A DNA stretch of 41,055 nt, from the NCBI GenBank assembly GCA_946055165.1, contig CAMGFA010000017.1, positions 1-41,055 on the forward strand, written 5' to 3'. The stretch comes from an uncultured Bacteroidales bacterium. Lineage in GTDB: Bacteria > Bacteroidota > Bacteroidia > Bacteroidales > UBA932. Shown piece by piece: positions 23,478 to 31,527 of this stretch; positions within the stretch are counted from its first letter, which is position 1; each line of letters opens with the position of its first letter. Position numbers and translations under genes: made by a program. Below the pieces are notes generated by a model, which saw only the letters and a program-made list of their open reading frames with translations, had not been told where the DNA came from and did no database searches.

Positions 23478-24491
23478 CTATCTTAGCAGTGAATCCACTA
23501 TGGCACTGATGGCCGTTTTGGCAGAATTGTGAATTTCCAGCTTGCCGCCGTTGTTGCAGACGTGTCCCAAAGGGAAGTACATCACATCCTGCAGCAGCAG
23601 TTCGGCATCGACATAGTCGAAATCCGAATCCCTGATCTGGAGCACCGCTCCGGGCAGTTCGGCAAAAAGAATACGCACCAGGTCCGATTGCGGGTAGGCG
23701 GCGCAAAGGTCCGTAAAATCGAGCACCGCTCCCGTGCCTTTTTGCGTCATTCTGTCCAGCGCGGCGATAAGACCGCCCCTGTAAACATCAGAGCCGGAAA
23801 GCACAATCCCGTCTTCCACAAGTTCGCGGAGAACCTCATAGCAGTCAATGAAATAGTCCGGATCTTCCATATTGGGAGCCACTCCCCCGCCCAGCTTGAG
23901 GGTATCGGCCAAAGCGGAAGCGCCAAGATGGAAATCGTCGGTGGAGAAGGGCAGATATATCAGCCAGCTGTCTGCAACATCCACGAATTTGTGGGGCACT
24001 GTATCTTCCTTTCCGGGACAGTGTATCTTGTAGGCGATTTCCGGGCTGCCGATGCGGAATTTGCGGGCAACGACGGGCAGGTCCAACATATCGGCAAGGT
24101 CCGCCGCCTGCTCGGCCGCCTGATAAAGGGCTGCAAGTGAGCCTGCGCCCACATCGGACCAGGTCCAATCCACTTCGATCTTCAGGTTCTCAAGCAGGAA
24201 ATGACCTTTTTTCCAAAGGGTGGAAATCAGCTCCCTGGCAAGGATGCAGCGGGCCTGCGCCCCGGCGTAAGGCAGGCTGATGCCTCCCGGGCAGGCTTTG
24301 ACCTGCTGCAGATAATCCCATATCCTGCTGCTGTCCAGCGCAGCTCCGCCCGGACAGAAATCGAAACTCTCGTCCACAATGGCCTCGAGGCCGCACTGCT
24401 GCTCTTCGGCACCGAGAAGCCGGGCCGGGCTCATGTCCTTAGACACTCCGTCGATGACGTAAGGAGAATTGAAAATAGCTTTATTTGCCAT
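23478..24491 (-). CDS. PurL/AIR-synthase-like orphan protein, function unknown
   Basis: A 337-residue cytoplasmic protein. The C-terminal half resembles the AIR-synthase C-terminal domain of formylglycinamidine ribonucleotide synthase (PurL): LADTLKLGGG, ELVEDGIVLSGSDVYRGGLI (about 225-245, cf. the PurL pattern around H-D-V-S-D-G-G-L) and ILFAELPGAVLQIRDSD (about 280-296). The N-terminal half is compatible with a PurM-like core but less clear. PurL proper is about 1200 residues or, in the small form, about 700; here the glutaminase domain and one duplicated half are absent. It may be a regulatory or repurposed paralogue. Own promoter upstream; ppdK follows. Confidence 0.65.
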   Translation of the reverse strand: MANKAIFNSPYVIDGVSKDMSPARLLGAEEQQCGLEAIVDESFDFCPGGAALDSSRIWDYLQQVKACPGGISLPYAGAQARCILARELISTLWKKGHFLLENLKIEVDWTWSDVGAGSLAALYQAAEQAADLADMLDLPVVARKFRIGSPEIAYKIHCPGKEDTVPHKFVDVADSWLIYLPFSTDDFHLGASALADTLKLGGGVAPNMEDPDYFIDCYEVLRELVEDGIVLSGSDVYRGGLIAALDRMTQKGTGAVLDFTDLCAAYPQSDLVRILFAELPGAVLQIRDSDFDYVDAELLLQDVMYFPLGHVCNNGGKLEIHNSAKTAISAIVDSLLR

Positions 24492-24510
24492 TGACCAAGT
24501 ATAAAACTGC

Positions 24511-24541
24511 CAAATTTAATGATTTTTTGGCTATATGCAAA
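24511..24541 (-). promoter_or_regulatory. Consensus promoter of the PurL-like gene
   Basis: Minus-strand TTTG (24538-24541) followed after 19 nt by TAAATTTG (24511-24518), both consensus. The -33 element sits 1 nt beyond the folC stop codon. Leader of about 12-15 nt. Confidence 0.78.
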
Positions 24542-24542
24542 G

Positions 24543-25814
24543 TCATTCCAGGGCCTCGGCCACAACGAAATTGCTGCCGCCGATGTAAATCACGTCTTCC
24601 GGGCCGGCGTTTCGGCGGGCCTCTTCCAGGGCGAGCTTTACTCCCGACAAGCCTTCCGGAGCTTCAAAACAGTGCAGCTTGAGTTCCGGCCTGCAGGCCT
24701 TCAGTCTTGAAAACAGTTCGGGGACTCCTAGCGAACGGCTTCCCCTGGGAGCACAAAGGTAATATTCAGCCTGAGCAGGCAATAGCGGGGCAATGTCCTC
24801 CAAAGCCTTGTCCTTCATGATGCCGTAAACGATGCGCATGGGCCGGCCAAGGGCCTTGAGCTGGCGGAAGTTATATTCCAGGGCTGCAGGGTTGTGGCCT
24901 ATATCACAGATGATAAACGGCTCGTTTTCAAGCACTTCCCAGCGTCCGCGCAGTCCGCTGATTCTGGCGCAATGCTTCAGGGCCCGCTCCGATGCTTCTT
25001 CTCCGAGGATATCCAGCGCTGCGAGTACAGTAAGCAGATTGTTGGCCTGATACTCCCCTTTGAGGTCCATTCCGGCAAGGAAGTCAGGGCTCAGGAACTG
25101 CTCCGGCAGCTTCTTTTCCGTTGCGAAATGCAGCGGCGCGCCCACTTGTGCTGCGATTGATTCGAAGACCGGGTCGCATTCGGCATCGTGCCCCCAGACC
25201 AGGGCCGGCACGTCTTTTTTGAAGATTCCGGCCTTTTCCGATGCTATCTCCGCACGGGTGCTGCCCAGCATTGCGCAGTGGTCCAGGCCGATGCTGGTAA
25301 CTGTCGAGAGTTGCGGGAGGATGATGTTCGTGCTGTCCAGACGGCCTCCGAGGCCGGTTTCGATTACTGCTGCATCTACTTTTCGGCGCTTGAACCACCA
25401 GAAGGCCATTCCTGTAGTTATTTCGAAAAAGGAGAGTTGGGCGAGGTCGTTCTCATAGCGGTTCAGAAATTGGAGGACCTCTTCTTTTGATATCATCTCA
25501 TAGCCGCTTTCTGTGATGATTTTTATTCTCTCCCTGAAATCCAGCAGATGCGGCGAGGTGTAAAGGCCTATGGCCTGAGCTCGGGTCAGGGCCAGATTGC
25601 AGGCCAGAAGGGAGCTGACCGAGCCTTTGCCGTTGGTCCCGGCGATGTGGATGCAGGGATAGGCTTTCCAGGGCTGGCCGAGGATATGGTCGAATGCGCT
25701 CATGCTCTCAATTCCGGCCTTGTATGTGCGGCCGTTGAAGCCGCTCACCTGCACGCTGGGGTGGCGGCGGAATATCTCCTCGATTACGCGGGAATAATCT
25801 TCTTCTGAAAACAT
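24543..25814 (-). CDS. folC: Bifunctional dihydrofolate synthase / folylpolyglutamate synthase
   Basis: Mur-ligase-family enzyme that adds glutamate to dihydropteroate and then to folates, in the cytoplasm. At 423 residues it is of normal length. The ATP-binding loop is HIAGTNGKGSVSS (about 55-67); further landmarks are SPHLLDFRERIKI (substrate loop), ETGLGGRLDSTN (about 148-159), LDHCAMLG, the KAGIFK lysine that is carbamylated in the family, and DIGHNPAALEYNFRQL in the C-terminal Rossmann domain. The ATG at 25814 is followed by the usual family N-terminus (YSRVIEEIF...). A -7 box lies 4 nt upstream. Confidence 0.95.
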   Translation of the reverse strand: MFSEEDYSRVIEEIFRRHPSVQVSGFNGRTYKAGIESMSAFDHILGQPWKAYPCIHIAGTNGKGSVSSLLACNLALTRAQAIGLYTSPHLLDFRERIKIITESGYEMISKEEVLQFLNRYENDLAQLSFFEITTGMAFWWFKRRKVDAAVIETGLGGRLDSTNIILPQLSTVTSIGLDHCAMLGSTRAEIASEKAGIFKKDVPALVWGHDAECDPVFESIAAQVGAPLHFATEKKLPEQFLSPDFLAGMDLKGEYQANNLLTVLAALDILGEEASERALKHCARISGLRGRWEVLENEPFIICDIGHNPAALEYNFRQLKALGRPMRIVYGIMKDKALEDIAPLLPAQAEYYLCAPRGSRSLGVPELFSRLKACRPELKLHCFEAPEGLSGVKLALEEARRNAGPEDVIYIGGSNFVVAEALE

Positions 25815-25818
25815 AGCA

Positions 25819-25826
25819 CAAATTTA
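25819..25826 (-). promoter_or_regulatory. -7 box for folC, leaderless arrangement
   Basis: TAAATTTG on the minus strand is an exact TAnnTTTG match and ends only 4 nt before the folC ATG. Transcription would begin at or just inside the start codon. No TTTG at -33; that position is the edge of the structured repeat. Confidence 0.5.
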
Positions 25827-25846
25827 GCATTTTTTTGGATATGGGG

Positions 25847-26146
25847 TAGGGCTTTGTGTCAACTGCTGCAGGGCAGCAGGCTTGTGTCTTTCAGGCGATG
25901 CGCGCTACGGCTTGTCCTGCGAAGTCGGTGATGGCCGGGAACTCGCTACGCTCAAACACCCCGGCCATTTTTCACCTCCTTCTTGGCCAAGCTGCGCTCG
26001 CGGATGGACGCCCTGCGTCCATTGCTCGCGCAGTTCCCTTGCGCTGCAAGCCTTGCAGCCACAAGCCTACTGCCCCGTAGTTCCTTTACTCAACAATGTT
26101 CACTTTAACATCTGGCTGTCTCTGAAGGCAAAGACACACAGCCCTA
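25847..26146. repeat. Structured intergenic element of nested inverted repeats, possible ncRNA or mobile palindromic element
   Basis: This fills most of the 428-nt gap between folC and the barrel gene. Outer arms 25847-25860 and 26133-26146 pair with 13 of 14 bases; a second pair 25871-25886 / 26060-26075 pairs with 15 of 16. Inside are three perfect hairpins: 25931-25939/25960-25968 (9 bp), 26004-26011/26015-26022 (8 bp, loop CCT, with an outer 6-bp CTGCGC/GCGCAG pair), and 26043-26050/26052-26059 (8-bp palindrome). An alternative hairpin 25863-25869/25873-25879 competes with the second arm. G+C is higher than in neighbouring intergenic DNA. Short plus-strand frames exist but look non-coding. 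The segment 26118-26138 recurs at 16707-16726. Confidence 0.7.
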
Positions 26147-26188
26147 CAATCACCTTCCCCAAAATGCGCTGAGGCTGAACCAGATATG

Positions 26189-26224
26189 AAAACTGCCGAA
26201 GCGGAGGATATCCGTTCCGGCAGT
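26189..26224 (-). terminator. Probable terminator of the susCD operon
   Basis: Minus-strand hairpin with arms 26211-26224 and 26192-26204 (two mismatches, otherwise G+C-rich), followed by a short TTTT run. It begins 18 nt after the stop codon of the last gene of the operon. Confidence 0.65.
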
Positions 26225-26242
26225 GAATTCTAATTGCGGCAT

Positions 26243-27163
26243 CTAGAAGCTGTAGGCCAATGCAAGCTGGAGGGTGCCGCTCAACTGACCGCCGAGAAGG
26301 CAGGACAGATCAAGGTGCAAGCCCTGGAACTGCACTCCGGCACCAAGCGATGCATAAGAAGGCAGGACACAGCCGCTGTTGCCATAATGATAACCGCCAC
26401 GCAAGACAACGAAATCGTTCCACGAAAAGCTTGCGCCTGCGCTCACACCAATGCCGCTGCTATAGAAGAAATAGTCGGCATCGGCGTAAAGGGCACATAC
26501 AAGCGGCCCGAAAGCCAGATTTTCATAACCGAGGGCGAGCTTGGCAGAGGACGGGACGTTGAACATATCGCCCGATGCGCTCTTGACCTTGCTGCCTAAT
26601 GACATAACTCCGGCAGCGAACTTAATTCCGAACCAGTCGGCAAGCACAAGGGCATCGGCCGAAAAAGCGGAATAGGAGGCATTCGGGGCCAAAGTCTCGC
26701 TCGCCCTGTGGACGTTCAATGCCAGGGAAAGTTCCGGCAGGACTCTCACACCCACTCCCGCATTGAGCAGAAGCTGATTGGGCGCAAACTGTCCTATGAT
26801 TCGGCCCTCCTCCGAGTAAATGTCGTAAGGCGAAGCGGAGCCGTAGCTCAGACCTACGCTCAGGGACACTATTGGAAGCAGATTCCAGGCCCCCGCAGCA
26901 TTGTAATAGCTGTAGTCCGATGCCTTCCAGGCAGTGTAAGAGGCTGCAACATTGAAATCCATTTTGGAATCGAGAGAGGCGGCCGCATTCTCAAATGCCG
27001 ACCACGCTGCTGACGATGAGGAAACCAAGCCAGCTCCGGCCATCGCTGCCCGCGAAGGATCCTGCGTGTAGCGAAGCACCGGCAAAGCCGAATTGTCCTG
27101 CGCTGCTGCCAAAAGCGGCAGAAGCGCAAGACAAAATGAAACTATTACTTTTCTATGAAACAT
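26243..27163 (-). CDS. PorV/PorQ-family-like outer-membrane beta-barrel protein
   Basis: A 306-residue protein with a signal peptide (ending LLAAAQ) and alternating hydrophobic/polar strands throughout, ending in an aromatic residue (AYSF), as outer-membrane barrels do. The start of the mature part, VLRYTQDPSRAAMAGAGLVSSSSAAWSAFENAAA in two blocks near residues 29-62, follows the PorV/PorQ pattern of DARS-GGMG-GVA followed by an Asn/Pro box. PorV is the T9SS shuttle that binds C-terminal signals; other paralogues have unknown tasks. Its ATG overlaps the preceding BACON gene stop by 1 nt. Its G+C is markedly higher than that of the rest of the operon. FadL-like transport is the alternative. 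Confidence 0.72.
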   Translation of the reverse strand: MFHRKVIVSFCLALLPLLAAAQDNSALPVLRYTQDPSRAAMAGAGLVSSSSAAWSAFENAAASLDSKMDFNVAASYTAWKASDYSYYNAAGAWNLLPIVSLSVGLSYGSASPYDIYSEEGRIIGQFAPNQLLLNAGVGVRVLPELSLALNVHRASETLAPNASYSAFSADALVLADWFGIKFAAGVMSLGSKVKSASGDMFNVPSSAKLALGYENLAFGPLVCALYADADYFFYSSGIGVSAGASFSWNDFVVLRGGYHYGNSGCVLPSYASLGAGVQFQGLHLDLSCLLGGQLSGTLQLALAYSF

Positions 27164-28893
27164 TACTTCTTGAAGAAGTTTGGAACAACACTCTTTGTTT
27201 CAAGAGTTTTTGCATTCTTCGATTCGATTTTGCGCTCTGCTTTTTCAAAGGCATTGAAACTGAACGAAGAGCTTTCTGCTACGCGGGTGAATGATGTGCC
27301 CTTGTTGAAATCTAAAGAGTTATACGCATACCCGGTTGACACATATTCCTCATTCTCAAAATGAAAAAGCAATGAGCCCCACTCCATAAGATAGCCTTGT
27401 GGAATAACAGGATCAACAAGCGACAGGGTGTTGTCGTCAGTTAAAGTATATTGCAACAAATCAGGGGTCTCATATGTCTCGCCTGTTTCGGTTTTATCAT
27501 TAGGATCGCCATACATAGCAACAAACGCAACTCCCGCATCTTTACCTACCGGCTCTTCGAATGGCCAGTTAAATTCCTCCGAACCGATTTGTAAATTAGG
27601 TATATAGAAATCCTTTGTTTCCGTATCATAAGCAGCTACGAAAGAATCAAGCATATATATAGAACCGTCCTGATAAGTCATCAATGGAGAGAACACTCCG
27701 TCCGGGAAATAGAAATCCCAAGTTTCGTTGATGTAATGTGGCTTAACAACCATTGTGATTGTAAATGGCTTAACTGATTGTGTTTCAGCATCCATAGCAA
27801 GTACATCAGCGTTCCAGACTCCTGCATACTTTGCATAATCAGGATCTGCTTCCGGTACGGCTTCAGTAGCATATAGACAACTAATTCCATCCCCAACCAT
27901 GACAAAAGCAGATGACGCCGAATCATACTCCATGGCAAAAGCAACAAATACCATTTCGGTTGCTGCAGGCAAGTAGTCATACTCCGCTGTATATGGGCCA
28001 TGCAGACAAAGAGCATTCAGAATTACATCCGGAGAGTTTTTCGAAAGAAGATCATTATAATCGGATAAAACATCTTTAAATAAACCATCCAGACCAAATT
28101 CATCAAGAGATTTTTTTAAATACAATCCATAAGTCCAGAAGTCCTGGTCGTTGTCGATTGTTACATCAAATGCAGCATCGATATATGGATAATCGACTTT
28201 TTGGGCAGAAGCTTCCATTTTAGGAGCATTTCTTTGGGTAACTGCCACTGTATATTCTCCAATTTCACTGCTTACAACAATATTTCCAGAGAGGGCATCT
28301 CCTTCATTTGCAGAGAATGCAATCTTAACCATAGTGTTCTGTACAGAGCCGTCTGCCTCAAATGAAGAAGGCGATACTGTAAGCCATTCAGGGCTGGTGA
28401 TTGTCCAGTTGACATTGGATTTTACAGCAAAAGTCTGCTCCTGGGCTCTGCAGCTAGCATTAACTGCAAGTTCCTTGACTGCCTCAAGATTGGAATTAAG
28501 AAGTTCGAAAGAATCTACATACCCGAGTTGAGTTACAGCAATCTTAACAGCGTCAAGTCCTTCTGCGGCAAAAGTAATCACAGCATTGCGGGATTCATAC
28601 TCTGGATTTGCCTCGACAGAAACTGTGGCTCTCTTTGTAACAGACTTTCCGTCAGTAATTTCGAAAGAAGCAGGATCGATTCTTATCCAATCTTCTGAGG
28701 ATTCTGCGGTCCAGGACACATCTGCTTTGACTGTTACCTTGAAGCTCTGCTCCTCGGCAGAAATTTCAATGGCATTGTCTTTTACACCATCAACTGCAAG
28801 AGATCCGGCAAACTGCGAACCACCCGGAGTTTGTGTACAAGCTGCAAACAAAGTGGCTGCAGCAAGAGCAAAGAAAAAAGAATGTGCTCTCAT
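27163..28893 (-). CDS. BACON-domain lipoprotein
   Basis: A 576-residue surface or periplasmic lipoprotein (lipobox FAAC, Cys19). Two tandem BACON-type beta-sandwich domains are visible, about residues 35-125 and 135-215; each ends in the family pattern of a Val/Ile-rich strand and TQ (IAVTQLGY, VAVTQRNA), and each has the W-x-x-x-S/P motif (VSWTAESSEDWI, NWTITSPEWL). BACON domains often bind glycans or mucin. The remaining 360 residues are not recognised but contain a Gly-x-Trp strand (YAGVWNADVLAMD, about 360) and a basic tail ending NFFKK. It lies 33 nt after the S8 protease gene in the susCD operon. Confidence 0.88.
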   Translation of the reverse strand: MRAHSFFFALAAATLFAACTQTPGGSQFAGSLAVDGVKDNAIEISAEEQSFKVTVKADVSWTAESSEDWIRIDPASFEITDGKSVTKRATVSVEANPEYESRNAVITFAAEGLDAVKIAVTQLGYVDSFELLNSNLEAVKELAVNASCRAQEQTFAVKSNVNWTITSPEWLTVSPSSFEADGSVQNTMVKIAFSANEGDALSGNIVVSSEIGEYTVAVTQRNAPKMEASAQKVDYPYIDAAFDVTIDNDQDFWTYGLYLKKSLDEFGLDGLFKDVLSDYNDLLSKNSPDVILNALCLHGPYTAEYDYLPAATEMVFVAFAMEYDSASSAFVMVGDGISCLYATEAVPEADPDYAKYAGVWNADVLAMDAETQSVKPFTITMVVKPHYINETWDFYFPDGVFSPLMTYQDGSIYMLDSFVAAYDTETKDFYIPNLQIGSEEFNWPFEEPVGKDAGVAFVAMYGDPNDKTETGETYETPDLLQYTLTDDNTLSLVDPVIPQGYLMEWGSLLFHFENEEYVSTGYAYNSLDFNKGTSFTRVAESSSFSFNAFEKAERKIESKNAKTLETKSVVPNFFKK

Positions 28894-28926
28894 AACTAAT
28901 AAAAATTATATGAAACAATAAAATAA

Positions 28927-31521
28927 TTACAATTTAACGATTGTCTTCTCCGTAAACTTTCCGTCAATCGAAACCTTTACCACATAAACTCCCGGAGCAT
29001 AAGAAGACATATCTATTTGTGCCGGTTCAAAAATACTTGACACCAAAACTTCGTGATAGCAAAGAGTGCCGGCACTGTTATAAATAAAGACCTCCGTATT
29101 GGACGAAGCGCCACCCGATACTTTAAGGTAATCCCTTACTTGTGAAGGATATACATCAGCCGCGGCATCTTCGTTTCTTACAGCAACCTTGAAAGAGAGA
29201 GAGGCTCTCTCACCCTTCGGATCTATAACATCCAGAGAAATCACATCAAGACCATAATCCAGGGCCGTCAAAGTCATATTCCCTGACAATGCGAACAGAT
29301 GGGCAGTCTGCGGTGATGAATGAGAGACTTCAAAAGAAAACTCATCTCCATCGGGGTCTTCCACATAATCAACTATAGACAACTCCCGGCTTTCTCCGAT
29401 TCTGGAAAACAGAATGTCGGGAATCTCTGAAACCACCACAGGAGAATGATTCTCTTGAACAATAATGGTCAAAATCTCCGAAGAAGCATTCCCTCTGTCG
29501 TCTGAAGCAGTACAACGAATGTCATATGAGCCGGATTTCTCCAATAAAGCATTAATGGACAACTGATATTCATTTTCTCCCAATTGTGCATTCTTCAAAG
29601 TGTTCAACTCTCCCAGATTCTCAATCACAACAGTGACCGGGTCGCCATCCGCGTCTGCCACAGAATAATCGACCTGCAATGATTTGGTTGCAGAAACTGA
29701 AATGCTGTTCCCCGGAGCAAAGGTGATTGCAGGTGCAATATTTTCAGTTGTCTGTACCGACTGCACCTCGGACAATTCAGAATACGAGCGGCCATAATCA
29801 TATCCGGTAATGGCTGTATAGTACGATGTGTTGTCCTTCAGGCCTCTGAGAAAACCGCTTATATGGTCACCCTTCTTTAAATCCCCTACAAAGACTCTTG
29901 CGGAATGAACATTTGAAGGCAAAGAGTTGAATTGAATATCATCAAATGCAGAAGCATCCTCCGAGGCGAGCAACATATATGCATAGGCAGGAATATGTTC
30001 TTCGTCCTCACCTACAGTCCAGTCAAATTTGATACTTCCGCCTCTTCCATCTATGGCATATTCCTCCACTTTTTCCGGAGGGAGAGTACGGCCATAACGG
30101 AAAGAACCATATGCATCCAATTTGGGTCCGATTGTAGAAGAAGAAAGGAATTCTTTATCTGCACCGCCCAGCAATCGCTCTATCAGCATATTATTGGTAA
30201 AGTTCTCCCCACCATAATATGAAACCAACAGAGCTGCTACTCCCGAGACGTGAGGACAAGCCATTGATGTCCCCTGCATAAGAGAATACGTGCTGTTCGG
30301 AGTGGTACTGAATATTTGAGGTCCAATATTGGCATCTCCACCAGGAGCTGCAATATCAACCCAATCACCATAATTCGAATAAGAAGATTTTGTGCCTTTG
30401 GAAGAGAATGCACCTACGGCAACTACAGGTTCATAAGCTGCCGGCCAGCCCTTGCGGAAATTGGAATTACCGGCGGCAAAGATAACAACTCCGCCTTTCA
30501 TCGGACCCGTCTGCTTGCCATTCAAATCCGTTCCAGCATTTTTGATGAAATAATCCACCGCTGCCTTTGTGCTGGAATCGATATAGTCATTCAATGCTTC
30601 TGATTCTGTCTTGTACTCCGTTCCCCAACTGTTCTGGCAGATTACAGCGCCATTGTCAGCTGCATATACAATTGCAGATGGCATTCCCTTCATATACTCT
30701 TCATCTTCAACGCCACATTGACAACTGAGAATACGGACTCCTCCTTTTCCATCTTTTCCTCCGGCTATACCGCACAAACCCTTGCCGTTATTGTTGATTG
30801 CAGCAATTGTACCTGCAACGTGAGTTCCGTGGGATTCCGGAGTTACAGTATAGTTGTCGTAGTAAAAATTTTTACTACCTCCAACACCGGCAGGAATCAC
30901 AACACCGGCAAGGTCTTCGTGATTCATATCCACTCCACCATCAATTACAGCAACAATCACATCCGAAGAACCTGCCGTATATTGTTCCCAAACGGGAAGA
31001 ACATTGATGTCAGCCCCCTGTTTATATTGGGACCCGTCACCTTCATTGATATAATGCCATTGACGGTAAAGATAAGGGTCATTGAAAACAGAGGTCTCCA
31101 TTCTCACCGCCTTTCTGAGCGGCTCGGCAGACACAACTCCTTTCTCGGCCGATAAATCTGCACCGGCCTTGGTCAAAGTCCCGGCAGACTGGTCATATTT
31201 GAGATAGTAAAACTTATGAAGACCGGCTTCACGATGCCGCTGTTCAAATTCTCCCGCATCGGGAAAAACTCTCTCCAAAGAAAGCACTCCCAATCTGTCA
31301 AATGCAGCCTCGAGTTCAGAATTCCCCGTTGACTTTGTCTTTACCAGAGATGAAGCAACACTGTCCGAAAATTCGACCATCAAAGTTGAAGGGACAAAGC
31401 AATCTTCACTTTGGCTACCGGAGCCGGCGTTGGCAGAATACTCCGGCTGTACCCTCTCCGTACAGGAGAAAGCACAGCACAAAAGTAAACCAAAAATATA
31501 ATATGTTTTATTTATTGACAT
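28927..31521 (-). CDS. S8-family (subtilisin-like) serine peptidase with lipobox and T9SS C-terminal domain
   Basis: An exported protease of 864 residues. The N-terminus has a lipobox-like AFSC with Cys20. The catalytic triad is intact: Asp194 (VIVAVIDGG), His231 (HGTHVAGT), Ser419 (GTSMACPHVSG), with Asn352 as oxyanion residue. A propeptide-like region precedes it (about 45-140). After the protease domain come a fibronectin-like part (about 500-590), two cadherin/Ig-like domains (about 590-780) with DADGDPV and EDPDGDEF loops, and a C-terminal region (about 790-864, with YNSAGT and SSYAPGVYVVKV) typical of type A T9SS sorting domains. Lipobox plus T9SS signal in one protein is unusual. It is fourth in the susCD operon. 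Confidence 0.93.
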   Translation of the reverse strand: MSINKTYYIFGLLLCCAFSCTERVQPEYSANAGSGSQSEDCFVPSTLMVEFSDSVASSLVKTKSTGNSELEAAFDRLGVLSLERVFPDAGEFEQRHREAGLHKFYYLKYDQSAGTLTKAGADLSAEKGVVSAEPLRKAVRMETSVFNDPYLYRQWHYINEGDGSQYKQGADINVLPVWEQYTAGSSDVIVAVIDGGVDMNHEDLAGVVIPAGVGGSKNFYYDNYTVTPESHGTHVAGTIAAINNNGKGLCGIAGGKDGKGGVRILSCQCGVEDEEYMKGMPSAIVYAADNGAVICQNSWGTEYKTESEALNDYIDSSTKAAVDYFIKNAGTDLNGKQTGPMKGGVVIFAAGNSNFRKGWPAAYEPVVAVGAFSSKGTKSSYSNYGDWVDIAAPGGDANIGPQIFSTTPNSTYSLMQGTSMACPHVSGVAALLVSYYGGENFTNNMLIERLLGGADKEFLSSSTIGPKLDAYGSFRYGRTLPPEKVEEYAIDGRGGSIKFDWTVGEDEEHIPAYAYMLLASEDASAFDDIQFNSLPSNVHSARVFVGDLKKGDHISGFLRGLKDNTSYYTAITGYDYGRSYSELSEVQSVQTTENIAPAITFAPGNSISVSATKSLQVDYSVADADGDPVTVVIENLGELNTLKNAQLGENEYQLSINALLEKSGSYDIRCTASDDRGNASSEILTIIVQENHSPVVVSEIPDILFSRIGESRELSIVDYVEDPDGDEFSFEVSHSSPQTAHLFALSGNMTLTALDYGLDVISLDVIDPKGERASLSFKVAVRNEDAAADVYPSQVRDYLKVSGGASSNTEVFIYNSAGTLCYHEVLVSSIFEPAQIDMSSYAPGVYVVKVSIDGKFTEKTIVKL

Positions 31522-31527
31522 TCAAGT

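Noticed and set aside
25856..26172. Overlapping short plus-strand frames (74 and 96 codons) within the structured repeat
   Set aside because: They overlap each other in different frames, are rich in Cys, Pro, Ser and Arg with no domain, and their sequence is fully explained by the palindromes. Such frames often recur as false genes when a repeat is dispersed.
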